From Paenibacillus sp. OV219 (lineage in GTDB: Bacteria; Bacillota; Bacilli; Paenibacillales; Paenibacillaceae), in the NCBI RefSeq assembly GCF_900110075.1, contig NZ_FOCJ01000003.1, positions 310,001-374,000 of the forward strand: a stretch of 64,000 bases of DNA, written 5' to 3'. The notes below the pieces were generated by a model that was not told where the DNA came from, searched no databases, and was given only the letters and a program-made list of their open reading frames with translations. The first letter of the stretch is position 1; every line of letters begins with the position of its first letter. Positions 47,415 through 57,233 of this stretch are shown here, one piece after another. Made by a program: the position numbers and the translations under genes.

Positions 47415-48397
47415 GCGACGAGAAAGAGAAGGAGCAGTCCGCTGAGCCGAAGAGCGAGGAGGCTAGTCGCGAAGAGGTGAGTGAAGCGAAGGCTGCAGAA
47501 GCATCTGCACCTGCGGCGGCGGAAGCGACTGAGCCTGTGGAAGCGGCGAGCGAGGAAGCAGCGAAAGTCGCGGAGCCAGCGGCAGCGGAGGCAACGAGCG
47601 AGGCGAAGCCCGCAGCGGATGCTGCGCCGAGCGCACCGGCAGCGGATGCCACTCCCGCGCCAGCGGTCGATCCGGAGCGCGAAGCGAAGCTGAAGGCGGC
47701 CGCGGAAGCGCGCGCCGCAAGAGCAGCTGCGAAGGCTGCGGCCGAGGGCGGCGGCGAAGCGCCTGCTGCTGCGCCAGCCACAGCTGGAGCTGGCGGAGCG
47801 GAGGATCCGGAGAAAGCGGCGAAGCTTGCCGCTGCTGCGGAAGCGCGCGCGGCGCGAGCTGCGGCCAAGGCGGCAGCTGAAGGCGGCGAAGCGGCACCGG
47901 CAGAGCCGAAGGCACCGTCGCCGAAGCAGCCGCAGCTTGATGAAGTAGCAACACTTATTCGTGTGTCGGTTGCTGATGATGCGATTGAAGAAGCTTACAT
48001 AAATGAACTGAACGATCATATGCCGTCGCTTATCATTCGCGCGGATCGTTTGGTCGAGACTTGTCGTCTCTTAAAGACGCATGAAGCGCAGAGCTTCTCC
48101 TACCTGCGCAATGTCTCTGGCGTTGATTATGAGACGCATCTGGAAGTCGTCTACCATCTCGTATCGCTGAAGACGAAGAACGAGCTTGCCGTGAAGGTGA
48201 AGACAAACCGCGAGCAGCCTGAGATTCCATCGGTTGTTCCGATCTGGGATACGGCGAACTGGAACGAGCGCGAGATCTACGATTTGCTCGGAATTGATTT
48301 TCCGGGCCATCCCGATTTGCGGCGCATTATGATGCCTGACGATTGGGTTGGGTATCCGCTGCGCAAAGATTACGTACCGCTAGACCCGGAGGTGTGA
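47411..48397 (+). CDS. nuoC: NADH-quinone oxidoreductase subunit C with long Ala/Glu-rich N-terminal extension
   Basis: The C-terminal half (about 175-328) is the 30-kDa NuoC domain: [38 protein letters not shown] and [14 protein letters not shown]. The first about 172 residues are low-complexity, rich in Ala, Glu, Lys and Pro, with two copies of the [17 protein letters not shown] segment (about 94-118 and 138-162). NuoC is normally about 150-200 residues. The extension is likely helical or disordered; function unknown. ATGA overlap with nuoB. Long opposite-strand frames across the extension are shadows. Confidence 0.95.
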   Translation: MSDEKEKEQSAEPKSEEASREEVSEAKAAEASAPAAAEATEPVEAASEEAAKVAEPAAAEATSEAKPAADAAPSAPAADATPAPAVDPEREAKLKAAAEARAARAAAKAAAEGGGEAPAAAPATAGAGGAEDPEKAAKLAAAAEARAARAAAKAAAEGGEAAPAEPKAPSPKQPQLDEVATLIRVSVADDAIEEAYINELNDHMPSLIIRADRLVETCRLLKTHEAQSFSYLRNVSGVDYETHLEVVYHLVSLKTKNELAVKVKTNREQPEIPSVVPIWDTANWNEREIYDLLGIDFPGHPDLRRIMMPDDWVGYPLRKDYVPLDPEV

Positions 48398-48403
48398 TGA
48401 GCC

Positions 48404-49504
48404 GTGATTCGTACAGAAGAACTGCTGCTTAACGTCGGCCCGCAGCATCCTAGCACGCATGGCGTTTTTCGCATTATCGTCAAGCTTGACGGTGAAGTGA
48501 TAACGGAAGCGACTCCGGTTATGGGCTATTTGCACCGGGGAACAGAGAAGCTTGCGGAAGATTTGAACTATACGCAAATTATTCCTTATACCGACCGGAT
48601 GGATTATGTGTCGGCGATGACGACGAACTACGTGCTCTGTCACGGCGTTGAGAAGATGATGGGGCTTGAAGTGCCGGAGCGCGCCGAGTTCATGCGGCTA
48701 ATTGTAATGGAGCTGCAGCGCGTTGCCAGCCATTTGGTATGGTGGGGCACATACTTGCTCGATATCGGCGCGATGAGCCCGTTTCTGTTCGCTTTCCGCG
48801 ATCGCGAAATCATTATTAACCTGTTCAACGAGCTATGCGGCGCCCGCCTGACTTACAACTATATGCGAGTTGGTGGCGTCAAGTGGGATGCGCCTGTCGG
48901 CTGGATTGATAAAGTCCGCGAGTTCCTCCCATATATGGAAGGCAAGCTAGGCGAGTATAACAATCTTGTCAGCGGCAACGAAATCTTCCTTGCGCGTATC
49001 AAGAACATCGGCGCCTATGATGCGCAGACCGCTATCGATTATGGCTTATCTGGTGCGAATCTCCGTTCCACAGGCGTGGACTGGGACTTGCGCAAGGCGA
49101 AGCCATACAGCTTATATGATCGCTTCGAGTTCGATGTACCGCTCGGCAAGAAAGGCGATTGCTACGACCGTTACTTGATCCGGCTTGAGGAGATTCGCCA
49201 ATCGCTTCGCATCTTGAAGCAAGCGGTGGAGCAGTTCCCGTCCTCCGGCGAAGTGATGGGCAAAGTGCCTCGCGTTATTCGTCCGCCAGCAGGTGAACTC
49301 TATGTGGGGATTGAATCGCCGCGCGGCGAGATCGGTGTCCATATCGTTTCGAAGGGCAAAGCAGAGCCTTATCGGCTGAAATTCCGTCGTCCGTCTTTTG
49401 TGAATCTACAAATCTTGCCGAAGCTGCTCGTTGGGGAGACAATGACGAACCTCATTACCATTTTGGGCGGCATCGACATTGTCGTCGGGGAGGTTGACTG
49501 CTAA
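48404..49504 (+). CDS. nuoD: NADH-quinone oxidoreductase subunit D
   Basis: A 366-residue 49-kDa homologue that forms the quinone pocket with NuoB. NVGPQHPSTHGVFR, MGYLHRGTEKLAE, and the C-terminal VGETMTNLITILGGIDIVVGEVD are diagnostic. Start is GTG 48404 with GGAGGTG at 48389-48395. The family normally ends in Arg; here the last residue is Cys, probably trivial. Its stop overlaps nuoH by one base. Confidence 0.97.
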   Translation: MIRTEELLLNVGPQHPSTHGVFRIIVKLDGEVITEATPVMGYLHRGTEKLAEDLNYTQIIPYTDRMDYVSAMTTNYVLCHGVEKMMGLEVPERAEFMRLIVMELQRVASHLVWWGTYLLDIGAMSPFLFAFRDREIIINLFNELCGARLTYNYMRVGGVKWDAPVGWIDKVREFLPYMEGKLGEYNNLVSGNEIFLARIKNIGAYDAQTAIDYGLSGANLRSTGVDWDLRKAKPYSLYDRFEFDVPLGKKGDCYDRYLIRLEEIRQSLRILKQAVEQFPSSGEVMGKVPRVIRPPAGELYVGIESPRGEIGVHIVSKGKAEPYRLKFRRPSFVNLQILPKLLVGETMTNLITILGGIDIVVGEVDC

Positions 49505-50514
49505 TGGGGTCCTGGCTAGATGAAACGTTGACTTGGGGCAATGCGCTGCTGTTCTTCCTATGGGGCGTCATCCTGCTTGTCATCGTATTAGGCTTCGTAA
49601 CCTACGCGATCTTCTTCGAACGTAAAGTAATCGGCTGGATGCAGTACCGGATCGGCCCGAACCGGGTTGGACCTTGGGGATTACTGCAATCCGTCGCCGA
49701 TATTACCAAGCTGCTCATAAAGGAAGACACGATTCCGCGCAAAGCAGACAGGGCGCTGTTCATCTTGGCTCCAGCGCTTGCATACGTTCCTGCGTTTGCC
49801 GTTCTCGCAGTTATTCCGTATACGCAGAAGCTGTATTTTGCCGATATCAACGTTGGGCTTCTCTACTATGTCGCGCTCTCGGGCATTTCAACGATTGCGA
49901 TCGTCCTTGGCGGCTGGTCGTCCAACAACAAATACGCGCTGCTCGGCGGTATGCGCTCTGCTGCGCAGATGATCAGCTATGAAGTGCCGCTCGTCATCTC
50001 CGTCGTCGGCGTTATTATGATGTCGGGCTCGCTCAACCTGCGCTCGATTGCCGAGCAGCAAGGCGATTGGTTCTGGCAGTGGAACTTCATTCCACAAATT
50101 ATTGGGTTTATCGTATTCATTATCGCAGCCGTATCGGAGCTTAACCGGACGCCGTTCGACTTGCCAGAGGCGGAATCGGAGCTTGTTGCCGGCTATCACG
50201 TCGAGTACAGCGGCTTCCGCTTCGCGTTCTTCATGCTGACGGAATATGTGTATGTGTACGCAATAGCGGCACTCACGACGGTATTGTTCCTCGGCGGCTG
50301 GCATGCACCGTTCCCGTTCCTAGACTTTGTGCCGGGCATCATCTGGTTCCTGCTCAAGTTCTCCTTTATCGTGTTCTTCCTGTTCTGGATCCGGGCGACC
50401 ATGCCGCGTATCCGAATTGATCAGCTGATGGGACTTGGCTGGAAGGTGCTGCTCCCGGTTGCAATCTTGAATGTGTTTCTTACAGCGGTTTACATGGAGC
50501 TGTTCGTGAAATAA
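49504..50514 (+). CDS. nuoH: NADH-quinone oxidoreductase subunit H
   Basis: A 336-residue, eight-span subunit that makes the membrane side of the quinone chamber. Conserved QYRIGPNRVGPWGLLQ, DITKLLIKEDTIP and ELNRTPFDLPEAESELVAGY are seen. ATG 49504 shares one base with the nuoD stop, indicating coupled translation. Confidence 0.97.
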   Translation: MGSWLDETLTWGNALLFFLWGVILLVIVLGFVTYAIFFERKVIGWMQYRIGPNRVGPWGLLQSVADITKLLIKEDTIPRKADRALFILAPALAYVPAFAVLAVIPYTQKLYFADINVGLLYYVALSGISTIAIVLGGWSSNNKYALLGGMRSAAQMISYEVPLVISVVGVIMMSGSLNLRSIAEQQGDWFWQWNFIPQIIGFIVFIIAAVSELNRTPFDLPEAESELVAGYHVEYSGFRFAFFMLTEYVYVYAIAALTTVLFLGGWHAPFPFLDFVPGIIWFLLKFSFIVFFLFWIRATMPRIRIDQLMGLGWKVLLPVAILNVFLTAVYMELFVK

Positions 50515-50542
50515 CGCTTATGAAGACAGGAGGGATGAGGGA

Positions 50543-50998
50543 ATGAAAGGTCTCTTAAAAGGGCTTGGTGTCACGCTTAAATCATTGACCGAGAAAAAAG
50601 TTACCACTTCCTATCCCGATGTGCCCATCATCATGCCGGACCGTTACCGCGGTATCCAGCATTTTGAGCCGGACAAATGTATCGTGTGCAACCAGTGCGT
50701 CCGTATTTGTCCAACGGAGTGCATCACGCTTACCGGTAAAGCGAATCCGGACCCGGAGAAGAAAGGGAAGGTCATCGACACGTATGACATCAATTTTGAA
50801 ATTTGCATTCTGTGCGATCTCTGTACGGAAGTGTGTCCGACGGAAGCGATCGTCATGACAGGCAATTTCGAATTAGCGTCGTACAGCCGTGATGAATTGT
50901 TCAAAGACTTGAAATGGCTGGACGAGAACAACAACAACGTCCGTCAGGACAATAACAATATTGGTGCTCCCGCTGCAGCCAAGGGAGGAGCGAAGTAG
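50543..50998 (+). CDS. nuoI: NADH-quinone oxidoreductase subunit I (ferredoxin type)
   Basis: A 151-residue protein with two [4Fe-4S] sites: Cys46-49-52-56 (CIVCNQCVRICP) and Cys88-91-94-98 (CILCDLCTEVCP). It passes electrons toward NuoB. AGGAGGGATGAGG precedes ATG 50543. A Asn-rich short C-terminus (ENNNNVRQDNNN) is unusual but small. In complexes without NuoEFG this subunit is a likely electron entry point. Confidence 0.96.
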   Translation: MKGLLKGLGVTLKSLTEKKVTTSYPDVPIIMPDRYRGIQHFEPDKCIVCNQCVRICPTECITLTGKANPDPEKKGKVIDTYDINFEICILCDLCTEVCPTEAIVMTGNFELASYSRDELFKDLKWLDENNNNVRQDNNNIGAPAAAKGGAK

Positions 50999-51001
50999 CC
51001 G

Positions 51002-51520
51002 ATGTTTAACGTGGATTTTACGGGTGAATTTGTCGCCTTCTTCATTTTCTCGGTACTTATTATTAGCGGTGCGGTGCTGATGGTCAGCTTCACGAAGGTC
51101 GTTCACATGGTTGTCTCGCTCGCTGCTGTATTCCTCGGAATTGCAGGCATGTTCGTGCTGCTGCAGGCGGAATTTCTTGCATTCGTTCAAGTGCTTATCT
51201 ACGCTGGCGCGGTATCCATTCTGATGATCTTCGGCATTATGATGACGAAGCACCAGGATGGGGAAACGGAACGTCCGCGCCCCTTGCATGAGACGCTGAC
51301 GGCAATCGGAGCACTGGCGCTGTTCGGCATTTTGTTCTACGCCATCCGCCAATCGGAATTCCCAGAGCCTTCGCCGCCGCTAAACGCAGCGGTCGATAAC
51401 ACGATGGAAATTGGCAAGCTGCTGTTCACGAATTATGTCGTGCCTTTCGAGCTTGTTTCAGTGCTGCTGACGGTTGCCTTTATCGGCGCGATCGTGCTTG
51501 CGAAGAAGGAGGCGGACTAA
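51002..51520 (+). CDS. nuoJ: NADH-quinone oxidoreductase subunit J
   Basis: A 172-residue, five-span membrane subunit. [48 protein letters not shown] is the family core, including the pi-bulge helix (TM3). ATG 51002 is 3 nt after the nuoI stop with AAGGGAGGAG upstream. It precedes nuoK by one base. Confidence 0.95.
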   Translation: MFNVDFTGEFVAFFIFSVLIISGAVLMVSFTKVVHMVVSLAAVFLGIAGMFVLLQAEFLAFVQVLIYAGAVSILMIFGIMMTKHQDGETERPRPLHETLTAIGALALFGILFYAIRQSEFPEPSPPLNAAVDNTMEIGKLLFTNYVVPFELVSVLLTVAFIGAIVLAKKEAD

Positions 51521-51521
51521 C

Positions 51522-51824
51522 ATGTTATCTTCGTATTTAACGATGGCTGCGATTTTGTTCTGCATCGGCTTGTACGGTGCACTTGTGAAACGGAATGCGG
51601 TCATCATTCTATTGTCGATTGAGCTGATGCTTAATGCGGTCAATCTCAATCTGGTTGCTTTCTCGAAGTATGGTGTTGTTCCATCGCTGACAGGACAAAT
51701 GTTCACGCTGTTCAGCATCGCCGTTGCAGCAGCAGAGGCGGCTGTCGGTATTGCTGTCCTCATTGCGCTGTTCCGTGCGCGCGGTACCGTCAACGTGGAT
51801 GAGTACGACGAGATGAGGAGGTAA
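51522..51824 (+). CDS. nuoK: NADH-quinone oxidoreductase subunit K
   Basis: A 100-residue, three-span subunit with conserved proton-path glutamates in [16 protein letters not shown] and [17 protein letters not shown]. The frame runs upstream to 51474 inside nuoJ; ATG 51522 with AAGGAGG at 51506-51512 is the start. Confidence 0.96.
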   Translation: MLSSYLTMAAILFCIGLYGALVKRNAVIILLSIELMLNAVNLNLVAFSKYGVVPSLTGQMFTLFSIAVAAAEAAVGIAVLIALFRARGTVNVDEYDEMRR

Positions 51825-51829
51825 CGGAC

Positions 51830-53706
<1,877 letters not shown>

Positions 53707-53707
<1 letters not shown>

Positions 53708-55338
53708 TGCTGGCTGATCTTCCGATTCTATCGCTTATTACGTTCTCGCCGCTGCTTGGTATTCTCATTCTGCTCTTCCTACCGAAGCACCGGAGCCGAT
53801 GGCTGAAGGTGACCGCGATTACCGCGACGATTCTTCCGCTCCTGCTGTCGCTGTGGCTGTATGCCGATTATAACGGCACGAAAGGCGGCAAAGCGTACGA
53901 GGAGAACGCAACCTGGCTCGACGTCTCGCTCAACAAAGAAGCAGTCGGCGATGTCGGCTCTTATCAATTTGAGCTTCAGTATCATATGGGCATAGACGGT
54001 TTATCCATGCCGCTCCTACTGCTCACGGCCATTGTTGGCGTCATGGCTGCACTCGCTTCCGTTCATGTGAAGAAGCGGTGGAAGTCGTTCTATATTTGGT
54101 TCCTGCTGCTTGAGATCGGCATGCTCGGCGTGTTCCTCGCCAGAGATGTGTTCTTGTTCTTCGTCTTCTTCGAAATGACGCTCATTCCGATGTTCTTCCT
54201 CATCGGGATATGGGGCTACATGAACCGGGAGAAGGCCGCCAACAAGTTCCTGCTCTATAACGGTATCGGCTCAGCGATTATGCTGATCGCCTTCGTTATC
54301 CTTGTTGCTACGGCAGGGTTCCGCGCGGAGCAGCTGCCGGAGAAGCAGCAAACGAACTTGTCTTATAGCGGAAGCTATGAGGTTATTACAACGAACCTGA
54401 CGAAAGCCGATTCGTATGTGAATATGCCGTCGGGACAAGCGCAGGGCCAGGAGAATCCGTTCTACTTGTCCGAGCGGATGCGCTGGGTAATCTTCCTGCT
54501 GCTGCTGATCGCCTTCGGCATTAAGCTGCCGATCTTCCCGTTCCATACGTGGATGCTCGGGGTGCACACGGAAGCGCCGCCTTCGGTCGTTATGATTCAC
54601 TCCGGCGTCCTGCTCAAGATGGGGGCATACGGCTTGCTCCGCTTCGGGGTATTCATGTTCCCAGGGGTGGCGGAGGATTGGAAAGTCGCGATCGCCATAC
54701 TAGGCGTAATCAATATTCTGTACGGAGCAATACTTGCAATCGTGCAAAAGGAATTCAAGCTCGTACTCGCGTACTCGTCGATCAGCCATATGGGCATCGT
54801 GCTGCTCGGTATCGCTTCGCTCAATGAAATCGGCTTGCATGGCGCAATCATACAGCTGATCTCACACGGTCTGATCTCCGCGCTGCTGTTCCTCATTGTC
54901 GGCAGCATCTATGAACGGACCGGCTCGACAGAGCTGAAGGATCTCGGCGGCCTTGCAAGAAGCATGCCGTTCATTAGCGGCATTTTGCTAACAGCGGGTA
55001 TGGCTTCGCTCGGTCTCCCTGGATTGTCCGGCTTCATCGGAGAGTTCCTGTCGTTGCTTGGGTTGTTTGATTCCCAGCGCGTCGTTACGGGAATTGCAGT
55101 ACTCGGTGTTATTCTGACCGCGGTCTATGTGCTGCGCAGTATTCTTGGTATTACGTTTGGCGCAACGCCGGAGAAGCTTGCAGGCGTTCGCGACGCGCGA
55201 CTTATTGAAGCGGTGCCGATGATTACGCTGCTTGCATTTATCGTACTGATCGGGGTTTACCCGGCTGTATTGACGGAGCCGATGAAGCATGGCTTCGATA
55301 CGCTGCTCCAGCAACTTTCAGAGAAGGCGGGGAGGTAG
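53707..55338 (+). CDS. nuoM: NADH-quinone oxidoreductase subunit M
   Basis: A 543-residue antiporter-like subunit. FFEMTLIPMFFLIGIWG, IKLPIFPFHTWMLGVHTEAP and LAYSSISHMGIVLLG are conserved. The frame begins at TTG 53701, but ATG 53707 behind GGAAGGAGG (53690-53698) is the start and overlaps nuoL by one base. A hydrophilic insert (about 205-245, TNLSYSGSYEVITTNL) is larger than in E. coli NuoM. Confidence 0.96.
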
Positions 55339-55341
55339 ACG

Positions 55342-56907
55342 ATGGACGCTGTACAACAACAGCTGCAGTCGCTCACCTGGAGTGACGCAGCCTATCTCGC
55401 CCCAGAATGGATACTCGTCGCATTCACCATTGTACTAGTGGTGCTTGATCTATTCCTGCCGCGCCGCTCGCTGATTGGCTGGCTGACACTTGGCGGCCTA
55501 GCGCTCTCTCTCGGCTTTGCCGTATGGCGCTTAACGGATCTCATTGATAAGGCGCAGTCGACAGATGCGAATGGTCAGGCAATCAGCCACGTCATTCGAT
55601 TGATGGGCGACAGCTACCGAATTGACGTATTCTCAAGCCTGCTGAAGATACTGTTCCTCGTCGCCACGATGCTGATTGTCTTAATGAGTCTTGGCACCAT
55701 AAGCAGAGCAGATATTTCGGATAAAGGCGAGTTCTATTACTTGCTCATGCCGGCTGTCGTCGGCGCGATGATTATGGCCTCTTCCGGCGATATGATTACG
55801 CTCTACATCGGTCTTGAGCTGCTGAGCATCACAACCTATGTGCTCGTTGGGATTCGCAAGCAGTCGTTGAAGTCCGCGGAAGCGGCGTTCAAGTACGTCG
55901 TAACCGGTGGCATCTCGTCTGCACTGATCCTGTTCGGGATGTCATACTTGTATGGCATCACAGGCGCTACGAATCTCGGCGCGATAGCGCAGGGCATTCA
56001 GCAGCATGCAGCGGAATATCCGGCACTGCTCTATGTATCGCTTTTCTTCTTGCTAGCGGGCCTTGGCATTAAGATCGCTGCTGCGCCGTTCCATTACTGG
56101 GCGCCTGATGTGTATCAAGGGGCACCGACGCCAGTTACAGCGTTCCTTGCGGTCGTTTCCAAGGGCGCGGCATTCGCTGTTATTTTCAGAATCGTGTACA
56201 ATGTGGCGTTCTTTGCTTCTTCGCCGGATAAGCCGATTGCCGATGATGTGTTCCTCGCACTGCTCGTCATGGCAGCCGCGGCGATGCTGGTCGGCTCGAC
56301 GATGGCACTGCGCCAGTACAATGTGAAGCGGCTCTTCGCACTCTCCGGGGTTGCCAATGCCGGCTATCTGCTCGTACCAGTAGGCCTGTCGCTCAAAGGG
56401 ATGCATGCTTCGAACTTCGGTGAGTTCCTGTTCTACCTGGCAGCTTACCTGCTCATGACAATTGGCATTCTTGCCGTATTCTCAGTCATTAGCAAGTCTG
56501 TCGGCCATGAGGAGATTGGCGGCTTTGCAGGCCTCTACTACCGAGCGCCATGGACAGCTGTCGCGGTCATCATCTTCGTGCTCTCGCTGGCAGGCTTGCC
56601 GGTAACGGGCGGCTTCTTCGGGAAGCTGTTCATCCTGCTTGGCGCGGCACAGTCGAAGCTGTACTGGATTATCGCCGTTATGGTGGTCAGCAGCGTTATC
56701 TCGTACTACTTCTACTTCGGTCTCATCCGCCAAATGTTCATGCGTGCAACGATCGATACTGAAGTACGCGTGCCGGTTACGACGGGCATCGTGATCTGGC
56801 TGTGTGCCGGAGCGACATTCGCGCTTGGCATTGTGCCAGGACCGGTGCTGGACTTTGTGAATGATCACTTCTCCATTGTGAGTGATTTGTTCGTGCGGCT
56901 GCAGTAG
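55342..56907 (+). CDS. nuoN: NADH-quinone oxidoreductase subunit N
   Basis: A 521-residue antiporter-like subunit, last of the operon. YIGLELLSITTYVLVG, ALFKY-type AAFKYVVTGGISSALI, IKIAAAPFHYWAPDVYQGAPTP is its signature. ATG 55342 is 3 nt after the nuoM stop, with GGGGAGG. A perfect-looking terminator follows. No nuoE, F or G genes lie in the window. Confidence 0.96.
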   Translation: MDAVQQQLQSLTWSDAAYLAPEWILVAFTIVLVVLDLFLPRRSLIGWLTLGGLALSLGFAVWRLTDLIDKAQSTDANGQAISHVIRLMGDSYRIDVFSSLLKILFLVATMLIVLMSLGTISRADISDKGEFYYLLMPAVVGAMIMASSGDMITLYIGLELLSITTYVLVGIRKQSLKSAEAAFKYVVTGGISSALILFGMSYLYGITGATNLGAIAQGIQQHAAEYPALLYVSLFFLLAGLGIKIAAAPFHYWAPDVYQGAPTPVTAFLAVVSKGAAFAVIFRIVYNVAFFASSPDKPIADDVFLALLVMAAAAMLVGSTMALRQYNVKRLFALSGVANAGYLLVPVGLSLKGMHASNFGEFLFYLAAYLLMTIGILAVFSVISKSVGHEEIGGFAGLYYRAPWTAVAVIIFVLSLAGLPVTGGFFGKLFILLGAAQSKLYWIIAVMVVSSVISYYFYFGLIRQMFMRATIDTEVRVPVTTGIVIWLCAGATFALGIVPGPVLDFVNDHFSIVSDLFVRLQ

Positions 56908-56937
56908 CCATTCGACAAGTTTGTCAAAGAATACCAA

Positions 56938-56984
56938 CAAACCTCTGATTCTATGCAGCTCTGGTAGAATTGGAGGTTTTTTTC
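56938..56984 (+). terminator. Terminator of the nuo operon
   Basis: AACCTCTGATTCTA (56940-56953) pairs with TAGAATTGGAGGTT (56965-56978) over 14 bp with two G-T wobbles, then TTTTTTTC. Confidence 0.88.
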
Positions 56985-57086
56985 TGTCTTCCGCAGGTCT
57001 GCAGGCAGATTCGGACGACAAACTATTGAAGGCACATAGACCTAATAGAGTGAGACCAAGTTCATGTAATCTTTAGACGTAGAAAG

Positions 57087-57145
57087 GCAATTCGGCGCAT
57101 AAATATCGAATATCTATGTTGCTAAGGTAGGACCATCGACCTTTT
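57087..57145 (+). other. Possible structured leader upstream of the SLH protease gene
   Basis: Within the 327-nt gap, GCAATTCG (57087-57094) can pair with CGAA (57107-57110) and then TTGC (57119-57122), followed by AAGGT (57124-57128)/ACCTT (57139-57143) and TTT. No known RNA family is recognised. Apart from the nuo terminator, nothing else is seen between 56985 and 57233. Confidence 0.3.
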
Positions 57146-57233
57146 AATTCATATTTCTACAATTTGTTAAAAGGAATACGACAAACGATAGCGAACAAGT
57201 TTCAGATATCAATTTGCAGGTTAAAGGCAGACT

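Noticed and set aside
47350..48019. Long minus-strand frames opposite nuoC
   Set aside because: Caused by the G+C-rich Ala/Glu repeat; products are Ala/Ser- or Arg-rich with no motifs.
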